Shown here: positions 5,965-15,900 of the stretch, piece after piece
How positions within the stretch are numbered: the stretch's first letter is position 1
Layout of the letters: each line of letters starts with the position of its first letter
Origin: Candidatus Uhrbacteria bacterium
GTDB taxonomy: Bacteria > Patescibacteriota > Patescibacteriia > UBA9934 > GWF2-40-263
Direction: 5' to 3'
Length of the DNA: 23,726 nucleotides
Assembly (NCBI GenBank): GCA_018700535.1
Contig: JABITQ010000079.1
Span: 1 to 23,726, forward strand
Position numbers and translations under genes: made by a program
Notes under the pieces: model-generated
Databases searched by the model: none
Told to the model about the DNA's origin: nothing
Seen by the model: the letters and a program-made list of their open reading frames with translations, nothing else

Positions 5965-7521
5965 ATGAAAAAGATCGCCATCCTCTCTCTAGGGCTCGCT
6001 TTTACGTTTGCGAGTTTTGGCATCTCCACAGCATTGGCTGCGGGTTCGGCAACGCTTTCACTCTCACCAACAAACACATCCGTTGGTACAGGTGATAGCT
6101 TTAGCTTGAGCGTGCTTGTTGATCCAAGTGGAGAGTCTCTCGACACAGCACGTGTGGAGATTAATTTTGACGCGGACTTGCTCGAGGTCACAGCATTCGA
6201 CCTTGGAAGCTTGTTCCCATACCAGTCTCCATCTAGCGAGATTGATAACGTGGGTGGAGAGCTCAGCCAAGGAGCCTTCAAGTTCGGTGATCCTGTTGAA
6301 AGCTCAGGCACCTTCGGAACCGTTACCTTCCGTGCGCTTAGTGCGGGTGAGGCAACTATCTCTCTTTCAAGTGATTCAAAATTGATCGCAGATGGAGAAG
6401 AAATGATTGATACTGGCGACCTTGGCTCATCAACAATCACTATTATGGGTGATGACGTTGAGGCAGAGGCTGAAGAGGTGACAACTGATGCTGGAGAGGA
6501 AGAGGAAGAAGAAGAGGTCGTCGAAGAGGAAGAGGAGAGTTCATCTTCATCTGACACATCTCTCGAAGAGCAGGCTCTCGTTTATTATGGAGCTCTTACA
6601 GGAAGCCTTCCTTCAACAGAGTCAGAGTGGAACGCACTTCACTGCATCGCATACGGAGGATGTCAGGCTGATCCACAGGATGTAACAAAGGAGGGGTCAG
6701 CGCTCGCGCTTTTTACAGAAAAGTACGGGGCACTTCCAAGTACAGATATGGAGTGGAACACGATCCACGCAATTGCTTACACAAATGCCTTTATTGACTG
6801 GGGTGACGACGAAGCGGTAGCTGATGAAGCTGCTGAAGAGGAAGAAGAGGTTGTCGAAGAGGAAGAAGTTGTAGAAGAAGAGGTGGTAGAGGAGGAGGTA
6901 GAAGAAGTAGTTGAGACAGATGAGTCTCTAGAGGCACAGGCTCTCGTCTACTTTGGAGCTTTCTACGCTCGCATGCCTGAGACCAGCAATGACTGGGAGG
7001 CACTTCACTGCATCGCTTACGGAGGATGTCAGGGTGACCCACGCGACTTGCAGGCAGAAGAAGATGCATTAGTCCTCTTTGGACAGAAGTACGCAACAAT
7101 GCCTTCAACATCAATGGAATGGAATGTTCTTCACACAATCGCTTACACAGATCTCCTAACCTACGACCAGCTCGATGCTGAAGAAGAGGTAGTAGAAGAG
7201 GTGGTCGAGGAGGTTGTAGAAGAAGAGGCTGTTGAAGAGGAAGTGGTTGAAGAAGTTGTTGAGGAAGAAGTGGTAGAAGAAGAACTTACAGCAGAGCAGG
7301 AGGCTATTGGATGGTTCGGCACTCTTACAGGTGCGCTTCCATCATCTGATGCTGACTGGCTTGCAATCGACTACATGGTGAACGGATACACTCCTGAGAC
7401 TCAGGATCTTGATGCAGAAGCTGCAGCGATCGACACATTTGCTTCAGCATTTGGTGCGCTTCCATCATCTGAATCAGATTGGAACATCATTTCAGCTATT
7501 GCTTACTCAGGCGCCTTTTAA
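5965..7521 (+). CDS. Secreted cohesin-domain protein with LPS..EWN repeats
   Basis: The 518-aa protein starts with a Sec signal peptide (residues 1-25, ALA-A cleavage). A cohesin-type beta-sandwich follows at about 28-155, with the usual pattern ATLSLSPTNTSVGTGDSFSL, then LDTARVEINFD and ISLSSDSKLIADGEE. Cohesins bind dockerins, and a dockerin-like protein is encoded 20 bases downstream. The rest is three tandem units (199-283, 321-405, 441-518) separated by Glu/Val linkers of about 35 residues. Each unit is two half-repeats of the form AL..YGALPST..EWN.LH.IAY. Units 1 and 2 carry a Cys pair (HCIAYGGC) that could form a disulphide; unit 3 lacks it. I know no named family for this repeat. With no anchor visible, it may act as a soluble or cell-associated scaffold. 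Cohesin call fairly sure; repeat function unknown. Confidence 0.85.
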   Translation: MKKIAILSLGLAFTFASFGISTALAAGSATLSLSPTNTSVGTGDSFSLSVLVDPSGESLDTARVEINFDADLLEVTAFDLGSLFPYQSPSSEIDNVGGELSQGAFKFGDPVESSGTFGTVTFRALSAGEATISLSSDSKLIADGEEMIDTGDLGSSTITIMGDDVEAEAEEVTTDAGEEEEEEEVVEEEEESSSSSDTSLEEQALVYYGALTGSLPSTESEWNALHCIAYGGCQADPQDVTKEGSALALFTEKYGALPSTDMEWNTIHAIAYTNAFIDWGDDEAVADEAAEEEEEVVEEEEVVEEEVVEEEVEEVVETDESLEAQALVYFGAFYARMPETSNDWEALHCIAYGGCQGDPRDLQAEEDALVLFGQKYATMPSTSMEWNVLHTIAYTDLLTYDQLDAEEEVVEEVVEEVVEEEAVEEEVVEEVVEEEVVEEELTAEQEAIGWFGTLTGALPSSDADWLAIDYMVNGYTPETQDLDAEAAAIDTFASAFGALPSSESDWNIISAIAYSGAF

Positions 7522-7540
7522 TCATGTAAGCAACTAGTGT

Positions 7541-8407
7541 ATGAAACGAATTCAACTACCAATACTAGTTATCGCGCTTGCTGTGATTGTCATGCCGTTA
7601 AGTGTGGGTGCGATCTCATCAACTAGCTATGAGATTCTCCCTGAAGAGGGAACGACTTCTCAAGCTGCGGACGGGTACGCAAACACTTCAGACATGCTTG
7701 AGTCTACGAGTTACCAGATGCAAGGTTCTACCGAAGCATTTTCTGGAAGTCTCACAAGCTCGAGTTACACCAATGAAAGTGGAGGTGTGTTTCAGTATTA
7801 CTGTGGAGACAATTTTCTAGACCCAGGTGAAACTTGTGACGGAGTAAGTCTTGGTGGCGCAACGTGTGCGAGCCAAGGGTTTGACTCAGGGTCTCTTACT
7901 TGTAGCTCTGCGTGTGCGTATGTTACTAGCGCTTGTGTCACAGCAAGTGCAGGTGGCGGAGGTGGTGGTGGAGGTGGGGGAAGCTCATCACCAGATGACC
8001 CAACCATTCACGACGACATTGCTGACCTCGAGTTTACATACGAGTCTTCATTCCTTCTTTATGGAGGAAACGACTCTGGAGTAGATGAGATCGAAGTTGA
8101 TGGAGATGATAGTGATAGTGAAGTTGATGGTACAAGCTGGACAGCAACAGTTGCTCTCTCATTCGGACTTAATAGTTTCGAGCTTGTAGCAATCGACGGA
8201 TCAAGAGACTCAGATGAAACAGTTTACGAGATCTACCGACGACTTGTTGGGGATGTGAACGAGGACGACACCGTAGACGACTACGACCTCAGTAAACTTG
8301 TGGGACTTTGGGGAGATGACGCTAGAGAAGGAGACTTCAATGACGACGGCTCTGTAGACGACTACGACTTCTCAATGATGGTTGCCCGATGGGGAACCTC
8401 AGTCTAA
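7541..8407 (+). CDS. Secreted dockerin-like protein with Cys-rich module
   Basis: A 288-aa protein with a signal peptide (residues 1-24), a Ser/Thr-rich stretch, then a six-Cys module at 88-132 opening with YCGDNFLDPGETCDG, a pattern common in secreted proteins of myxobacteria and Patescibacteria. A run of ten Gly at 138-147 links to a beta-rich domain (about 150-230). The C-terminus (237-288) has two calcium-loop motifs, GDVNEDDTVDDYDLSKL and GDFNDDGSVDDYDFSMM, arranged as in type I dockerins. Dockerins bind cohesins in a calcium-dependent way. The genes on both sides encode cohesins, which makes a pairing likely. No catalytic domain is visible, so it is more likely structural or adhesive than a cellulosomal enzyme. 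Probably co-transcribed with the gene before it. Confidence 0.85.
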   Translation: MKRIQLPILVIALAVIVMPLSVGAISSTSYEILPEEGTTSQAADGYANTSDMLESTSYQMQGSTEAFSGSLTSSSYTNESGGVFQYYCGDNFLDPGETCDGVSLGGATCASQGFDSGSLTCSSACAYVTSACVTASAGGGGGGGGGGSSSPDDPTIHDDIADLEFTYESSFLLYGGNDSGVDEIEVDGDDSDSEVDGTSWTATVALSFGLNSFELVAIDGSRDSDETVYEIYRRLVGDVNEDDTVDDYDLSKLVGLWGDDAREGDFNDDGSVDDYDFSMMVARWGTSV

Positions 8408-8422
8408 GAACGCAATCAAAAT

Positions 8423-8477
8423 AGGCGGGGCCTCTCAAGCTCGCAAGTCTCTCAAGTGTGTTTGAGAGGCCTCGCCT
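8423..8477 (+). promoter_or_regulatory. Long intergenic stem-loop without T-run
   Basis: A 16-bp stem with one G-U pair (8423-8438 with 8462-8477) encloses a 23-base loop that repeats CTCTCAAG. No T-run follows, so it is not a standard terminator; it could be an mRNA processing or stability element between the dockerin and second cohesin genes. Confidence 0.55.
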
Positions 8478-8490
8478 ACACTTAAAGATA

Positions 8491-8512
8491 AGGAGGGTTT
8501 ACAACGCACCCT
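8491..8512 (+). promoter_or_regulatory. Strong Shine-Dalgarno site folded into a hairpin
   Basis: AGGAGGG (8491-8497) is the best Shine-Dalgarno match in the window, yet it lies 16 bases before the ATG, too far for normal use. AGGGT (8494-8498) can pair with ACCCT (8508-8512) directly before the ATG, partly hiding the site; a loop of nine bases lies between. Confidence 0.5.
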
Positions 8513-9757
8513 ATGAAAATTTTGACCTCCGGAATACTGATCGCTTTTGCTCTCGTGATTTCTCCAATGACGATCCATGCTGCTGGTGGAGCAACCATGA
8601 GCCTAAGTGCTTCAGACGTAACAGTTGAAAGAGGGGATCAATTTGATCTAACGGTGAGTGTGAACGCAAATAACGAAGGATTGGATACAGTCCGGTCTGT
8701 CGTCACATTTGATCCATCAGTTCTACGAGCACAAAACGTAAGCCTCGTCGGAATCTTCGATCGGTCAGCTCCAGGTAACTACTTGGATAACGGAAGTGGA
8801 AAGGTTTCGTGGGGAGCGTTTACGCTCGAGGGACCGATCAATAGCAGTTCAGAGTTCATCACCATTACGTTCTTGGCACTTGAGTCGGGCGATGCAACCG
8901 TTGCTCTCTCAAGCGATTCTAGGGCAATCAGTAATGGTAAAGAGCAAATCAATGTAAGTAGCCTCACAACGACATCTGTGGCCGTAGAGAACGCAGCTGA
9001 AGCTGACCCAACACTCTCACTCCTCGTTGTTTCATCGACAACACATACAAATGACGTCGATTGGTACTCAGCAACATCTGCTGAGATCAACTGGGTAGAG
9101 TTAGCAGGGGACAGCACACTTAGCTCGTACTACTACAGTTTCGATAAGACATCGAACACAGATCCATCAAGGTATCTGTCGAGTGACACAAACTCGGTTA
9201 CGGTTAGCTCTGACAGTGACGGCGTCTGGTACTTCCATCTAAAAGGAGTTCAGGCCGACGGTCGAGAAACAAAGACGATTCATCGTCGGGTCAATATCGA
9301 CAACACTGTTCCTAACGACATCGAGCTCGTAGCACAAGACAACAGAATTCTAGAAGGCGAGTCTGCGTGGCTCACATTTGCCACAACAGACGAGACTTCA
9401 GGAGTGATGCAGTACCAGGTTGCAATCAACGACTCTGAGTTCCAGGTACAGGCAAGTCCACTTGAGATCAGTGATCTTGAGGCGGGGACATACTTTTTCC
9501 GAGTGAGCGCACTTGATCGCGCAGGGAACACAACATACGGATCAACATCTGTGCGTGTGTATCCACCGGATACAGACCTTGAACGACCAGAGGGATTTGA
9601 TGACACATCAGAAATAGAAGGAATCGTCGAAGGCACATTTGGTGACGACGATGGGGATGAAACCAGCGGTGCGACCAATTATATTTTGCTAAGTCTCATC
9701 TTAGGAGCCTTAATCGTGTTTGGAAGCATTTACGCAACCAAGCGCAAACAAGATTAA
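8513..9757 (+). CDS. Membrane-anchored cohesin protein with Ig/Fn3-like domains
   Basis: A 414-aa protein with signal peptide (1-23), a cohesin-type domain at about 27-160, two Ig/Fn3-like beta-sandwich regions (about 165-265 and 268-350; for example SGVMQYQVAINDS and AGTYFFRVSALDRAGN), an acidic spacer, and a C-terminal hydrophobic helix (390-409) ending in the basic KRKQD. This topology puts the cohesin outside the cell and the tail inside. The cohesin is a paralogue of the one at 5965: SLDTARVEINFD matches GLDTVRSVVTFD, and ATISLSSDSKLI matches ATVALSSDSRAI. It would be the cell-wall-proximal receptor for the dockerin protein. Architecture clear, binding partner inferred. Confidence 0.85.
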   Translation: MKILTSGILIAFALVISPMTIHAAGGATMSLSASDVTVERGDQFDLTVSVNANNEGLDTVRSVVTFDPSVLRAQNVSLVGIFDRSAPGNYLDNGSGKVSWGAFTLEGPINSSSEFITITFLALESGDATVALSSDSRAISNGKEQINVSSLTTTSVAVENAAEADPTLSLLVVSSTTHTNDVDWYSATSAEINWVELAGDSTLSSYYYSFDKTSNTDPSRYLSSDTNSVTVSSDSDGVWYFHLKGVQADGRETKTIHRRVNIDNTVPNDIELVAQDNRILEGESAWLTFATTDETSGVMQYQVAINDSEFQVQASPLEISDLEAGTYFFRVSALDRAGNTTYGSTSVRVYPPDTDLERPEGFDDTSEIEGIVEGTFGDDDGDETSGATNYILLSLILGALIVFGSIYATKRKQD

Positions 9758-9783
9758 TAAACAACCATGAAGTTCAGAATTGA

Positions 9784-9957
9784 CTAAGTGATTTGGCGAC
9801 GAAATGAACCGCGTTTGACGCGGCGTTTCGGGTTTACGCCCCATCGTAATCCCTCTCTCGTTTCATCGCCAGAATCACTAAGTGCTTCTGCACTTTCCCA
9901 GTTCACCTAACTGGGGACCGCGTCTGACGCGGCATGAACTTAAATCACAAGATTTAA
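9784..9957 (+). ncRNA. Densely structured leader or intergenic RNA before the giant gene
   Basis: At least six stem-loops pack into about 175 bases. An imperfect outer stem joins CTAAGTGATTTGGCG (9784-9798) to its complement ending near 9882. Inside it and after it are CCGCG/CGCGG at 9809-9823, AAGTGC/GCACTT at 9880-9895 (excludes the last outer pairs), CCCAGTT/AACTGGG at 9897-9915, a second CCGCG/CGCGG at 9918-9932, and TTAAATC/GATTTAA at 9940-9957. No T-run follows any of them, and an open frame runs through the second half only by chance. It could be a cis-regulatory leader or a separate small RNA. A TTGACT at 9780-9785 has no good -10 partner. No known class recognised. Confidence 0.5.
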
Positions 9958-9974
9958 ATAACGCAATACGTAGT

Positions 9975-12900
9975 ATGCGAACCGCCAAAATACTACTGCA
10001 CACAATGGTAGGAATTTCGATGGTGTTTTACACCCTCGCCGTCGGCCTACTTGCAGTACCTTCTGTCGCCAATGCGCAAACTGTCGGATCTCCGGCAACC
10101 ATTGGTTACAACGGAAGACTTTTTAATGCATCCGGATCAGCTTTGACCGGAACCTATTACATCTGGTTCGACCTTGAGCCAGCTCTTACAGGTGGAACAA
10201 ACCTTGGATCAAACATCCAGGCGTTTGCAGACGCTGACGGAGACGGTGTGGTAGACGCTGGAGAAACTGCAATTACAGTAACGAACGGGTTCTTCACAGT
10301 GGAGATTCCGGTTGGATCTGATCTTGCGGACTTTGTAAACAACGTCTGGTTGGAGATCAAAGTTCACACCGCTGACGTTGTCGGCAGTGCTGAGACTTTG
10401 TCTCCACGAGTCAAAATTACAAAGACTCCATACTCTGTCTTTACACAAGGTATTCAAAACTCATCTGCTGACCCATCGGTCACATTTGCTGGTGAGGTCT
10501 ACTACGACACAGATACCAATGACATTAAGTACTACAACGGAACAAGCTTCTTGCAGCTTGCTTCTGACCTAGATACTGCTTACAACAACTTTGGATCAAG
10601 CGCGCAGATCATCACGGTAGATGATGCGACAACCGGACTTTCGTTCGATGTCTCAGCTGCTGGAAACCTTGATTTCGACTTGCAAAGCACGGGTGACCTC
10701 ACCATCCAGGATTCTGGAACTGCTTGGGCAACATTCGGAATCGATGGTTCTGATAATTCATTTATCACCATCGACACAACAGACGCTATCTCTCTCGATG
10801 CTGATGCTGCTTCAAACTTCAACACATCTGCAGGAGACCTTACCTTTGATGCTGAAGCTGGTTCAGTAAATATCGATGGTGGAGAGGCTGCAGCTAACGC
10901 TGTGCGAATCACAGCTTCTGACTCTGGAAGTGGTGGAATCGACATTGACTCTGGTGATGGTGGAATTGCAATTGATTCTACTGGAGCTGTTTCAATCAAT
11001 GCTGCTTCTGCATCTGACTTCACAACCGATGCTGGAATCCTCACAGTAAGTGGTGGTTCTGGAGTCGTTGTTCAGGGAAATGCTAGTGAAATTGACGTAA
11101 CAACAACTGGTGCACTTGATATGAACTCAGGTGCTGGTACATGGGATGCTAGCTCAACAGTGTCTATCGACGCTGCTGGAATTTCTAACCTTTCAACTTC
11201 AGTTGGAACACTTACACTCGCAACAACTGCTGGTGGAACTGCTTCTAGCGTAATCATCCAATCTGTCGACACATCTGAAGATGCAATCTTCTTGGATGCT
11301 GACGGTGGGGAAGGTGCTGGTATTACACTTGATGCATACGACTCATCAAACAACACAACTGGTGAGATTGCTATGATCGCTGCTTCTGTCGATATCGACA
11401 GTTCAGGATCAACTGGAATCGATATCGCAGCTGGATCAACTGGGTCAATTAACATGGCTACCAATAATGCGACCATCGCAATTACTGGTGGTGGATCAAG
11501 TGGTTCTGTCACACTAGCCTCAACATTAAGCGATGTTATCTTGAACACCGCTGCTGCTGGACAGAACATTGACATTGGTACAACCAACACCATTACTCGA
11601 AATATCAACGTTGCGACTGGTACTGGAGCTGATATTTTGACCATCGGTGCTGGACCTGACCAGATCAACTTTGCTTCTAGCGAAAACACAAACGACTCAA
11701 TGGACATCGTTTTCGATTCCATTACAACAGCTAACGGAATTGAGTATTCTATCGACGCGCTCACAACTGGAAACGCTTTGAGCATGACGAATACCTCTAC
11801 CTTTAGTGGAAACCTTTACAACACTGGAACAACCGGTGCTTGGACAGGAAACGTCTGGAACTACGACGACACTGGAAACGCTGCATGGACTGGAAACGTC
11901 TTGCAGGTTGCTACAGGAACAGGGGACCACACAGGAGACATCATGAATGTTTCACTAGAGGCAACAACAGCTAGTGATGGACAGGTATTCGTAATTGCGA
12001 ATGCTGATACATCTGACAACGCTGGTTGGCTCATGGACCTCGATACTTCTGCTGCATGGACTGGTATTGCTATGGACATCGACTTCGGAGCTGGAGTTTC
12101 AACAGGAAACTTCCTCGATGTGACTTACGCAACAGCAGCGCATACTGGAAACGCAGTTGACCTCAACATGGGAACAAACGTAGCTGGTGATGCAATCAAC
12201 ATTGCAACAGCTGGTACGAGTGGGCAGGCATTGGATATTGCTGCAACTGGAATCATGACTGCTGACCTCATTTCTATCACCTCATCAGGTGCAACAGTTA
12301 CTGATGGAGCAGACGGGCTTTCAATGACCTTTGCTACTGGTGACGGCACCAACCCAACAAACAACATGTTCCGCGGATCCCTCACATCTGGAGGAACTGC
12401 GGCAGGAGACATTGCTAACGGTTTGTACCTTGACCTCGCTTCTACAGCTGGTGGAACAGACACAGCAATTTTTATCGACAACACAGCTGCTTGGGATGCT
12501 GACATCAGTTTCCAGAGCGACACAACAATTACAAACACATCTACAAACGATCTAGATTTCACAGACAACTCAGTGTCATTGAACATGGACTTTGGTGAGG
12601 CAACAGCTTCAACCATCAGTCTTTCAACAGCATCTGATTTGGACCTCGTGTCTTCAGCTTCTGGAGTAGATGCAATCGGAATCAACTCTACGGGTGGAAT
12701 CGACATTGACTCAGGTGAGGCAATTTCAATCGATACCACAGCAGATCAGATCACAATCGCTACTGACGCCGCAGCAACAGTATTCTCTGGAAGCGCTGAC
12801 GGAACAGCTAACGTAACGCTTACAGCTGGAGACCTCGACGTTTCAGATGGAGACCTCGACGTAGCTGGCGGAGACTTCAACGTTGTGTTAGACGCAGCAG

Positions 12901-15900
12901 ACTCAGCAAGCATTTCAAATGCAGCTGCTTCTGCCGCAACATCGGCGCTTGTTGTAGCTAATACAACCGCAGCTTCAGACACAGCTGGATCTGGAGGGCT
13001 TGCCGTAGCACATACTATTACTAACTATGCTGACGATGGAGCAGCCGACACACATGTTGGTCTAGATCTCCTCGTTACATCCAATACTTCAGACGCAGGA
13101 ACAGATGACATCGTCTACGGAATGCGTGTGCAAGACCTGGGTGGTGCAGCTGATGGTGGTAATGAATACGCTATCTACCAAGCTGGAACATCATGGGATC
13201 TTGGTTTGATGGTTGAGGGTGCAGTAGACATCGACGGTGCTGCAAACATTGCAGACACAACCGCTGGTGCAGACGTTGCCATGGGTAACGCTTCTGGAAA
13301 CCTCACATTCCTTTCAGACAACGCAGACTTTGGACTAACAGACGCTACAGATAACGTCTTCCAACTTGTAAACGCAACCAACGCACGTACTTACCTCGAC
13401 GTTGATGCTGGTGCTGCTGACACCGTTACCCTTGGTAACGCAACAGACGTCACAGCAATCGTGGGTAGTGCAACATCTAGCATTACACTTACAAGTGCGT
13501 TCACAGTCGCAGCAACAACTGGTCTTACAACCATTACTGGAGCTGCTGACGGAACAGACGCTCTCGTCTTGACTGCTGGTGACCTTCTCGTTACCGACGG
13601 AGATGTAGACATTTCTGGTGGAGACTTTAATGTCACACTTGATGCTGGTGACGGAGTAAACATTGCTAAGGGAGCCGCTCCTACAGCAGACATGTTTACC
13701 ATCGACAACAGCTCAGCTGACTCAGCAACAGATGGAGTTGATCTCCTTGTTCTCGATATGGATGTTGCTGACAATACTTCCGGTGACGTGATCCACATCA
13801 TCCCATCATTCGTTGATGACGATGCTGACACAAATGGAAACGACACATGGAACGTAATTAACATTGATGCATTTACCGCAACGCTTGCAGCTGATGGTGG
13901 TGCAACACTTACAAATACACTTAACGGACTCAACATCGGAAACCTAACCGAGTCTGTTGGAGGCGATGAGACAATCACCTCAACAGCTCTCAACATTGGA
14001 ACAGGTTGGGATACAGCAATCTCTCTAGGATCTGGTGGATTGCAGCTCGACGATGATGTCGAGCTCAGTCTCGGAACTTCATCTGATGTAGGAATGCTCT
14101 GGGAGACTGCTGATGCAGATGCTCACTACCTCAATACCTACCTTGGAGCTAGCCGAAATTACATTATCTCTGAGGATGCAAATACTGACTGGACACACGC
14201 AACATCTACAAACCCAACATTGTGGATTCAGTCTTCTGACGCAGGAACCGTTGCTGACTACGTGAGCGTTGCTCATGACCAGACAGACGGTGCTCTCGCA
14301 GTTGGTGCAGGTGATCTAAACGTCACAATCGCAGGATTGAACTTTAACCCTGGAACTGCTGGAGATCACATTATTGGTGACACAGATGCTGAGTGGGATG
14401 GACTCTACGTCGGTGACGACGGAGTGGGACTCACACTCGGAGCTGACCAGGACGGAAAGATCACATACGACGCAACTGCTGTCGCAATTGAGATCGAATC
14501 TGCGCTCGTAGCAATCGGAGCTGACCCAGGAGGCGCAACTGCAACAGCTGCAGGAGACCTCATTGTGTCAGATGCGCTCGAAGTAGACGGAGCAACAGAT
14601 CTTGACGGAACATTGAACGTAGCAGGAGTGACAACACTTCCTGGTGCGGCTGATGGAACCGATTCACTTATCATGACAGCTGGAGATATTCTGTTGTCTG
14701 ATGGTGACTTCGATCTTTCTGGTGGAGACTTCAACGTTACACTCGACGCAGCTGACGGTGCATCTGTTACATCAAACGGAGCAGCTTCTGCTGACGCGTT
14801 TACTGTGGCTCTTGCGGGGCAAACAGATGCAGACCGAAATGCATTTGCGGTAACTGCAACAGCTGACGATGAAACAAACCGAACAGTAAACGGTATCAGC
14901 ACAGTAATGACTTCTGCTGGAACTGCTGCTGGAGATCTTGCTCGTGGTCTTTACCTCGACCTCGCTTCTACAGCAGGTGGAACAGACACAGCGATCTTTA
15001 TCGACAACACTGCTGCGTGGGATGTGGATATCAGCCTCCAGAACGATGAGGGAATCCACAACAACACAAACGACACCATCACGTTTGAGGATGATGATGG
15101 AACAGACTACGCAACATTAACAGCAACCACTCTTACTGGTGGAGCTGCTCTTACTTTGTCCACAACAGGTGCGACCAACCTCGGACTTGATACTGGCGGA
15201 GCGTCTGACATCAATATTGGTTCTGCAGATATTACGCAGATCAACATGGTGACTGATGCAGCCTCTGCAACCGACGTAAACATTACAGGTGGAGTTACCA
15301 TCTCAACGACGTTGGCTGTAACAGGTGTTACTACACTTAGCGAAGACCTCATCATTGATGACGCAACTGCTGGTGTAGACATTACAATGGGATCTGATAA
15401 CGCTGTTGCAATGGACATTGCTCCAGACGTATTTGCTTCAGGTACCATTGCTCAGATTCAGTACGATACAGCGGAAGTTCCAACAGGGAACATCACAGGT
15501 TTCATGATCGATTTGGATACCAACTTGTCAGCGCACGATGCTTCAAACGAAGCAACAGCTCCAGTGGCTTTGGATATCGACATGCCAGACATTACAGAGT
15601 CTGCTGACAATGATGATAACGACACTATCTCAGCTGTTACAGTTGATAGTGGTGCATATGTTCTAAACGATACTGGTTCAATTCTTAAGTACGCTGGAAT
15701 TGCATCAACAACACCAAACATTACTGAGACTGCAGGAACCCTTACTGCGTCAGCGTTTACAGCTCAGCCTGGTTCTATCACAACGGGTGGTACACAGAAC
15801 ATGTACATGGTTGATGCTGGAACTTTGAGTGCTGGTACATTGAACGGAGTAAACCTACAGCTTGCTTCTGCAGGTGCTGCGGTAGAAACAGCTCTCCTTA

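Noticed and set aside
9882..9974. Upstream start for the giant protein
   Set aside because: The frame crosses three hairpins and would place 31 residues ahead of a clear signal peptide.
12420..15036. CRISPR-like array
   Set aside because: The repeats are coding, unevenly spaced by hundreds of bases and divergent at synonymous sites.
10580..15721. Many long open frames antisense to the giant gene
   Set aside because: They arise from the repetitive Ala/Thr/Asp codon pattern; they lack starts with ribosome sites and show only mirror composition.
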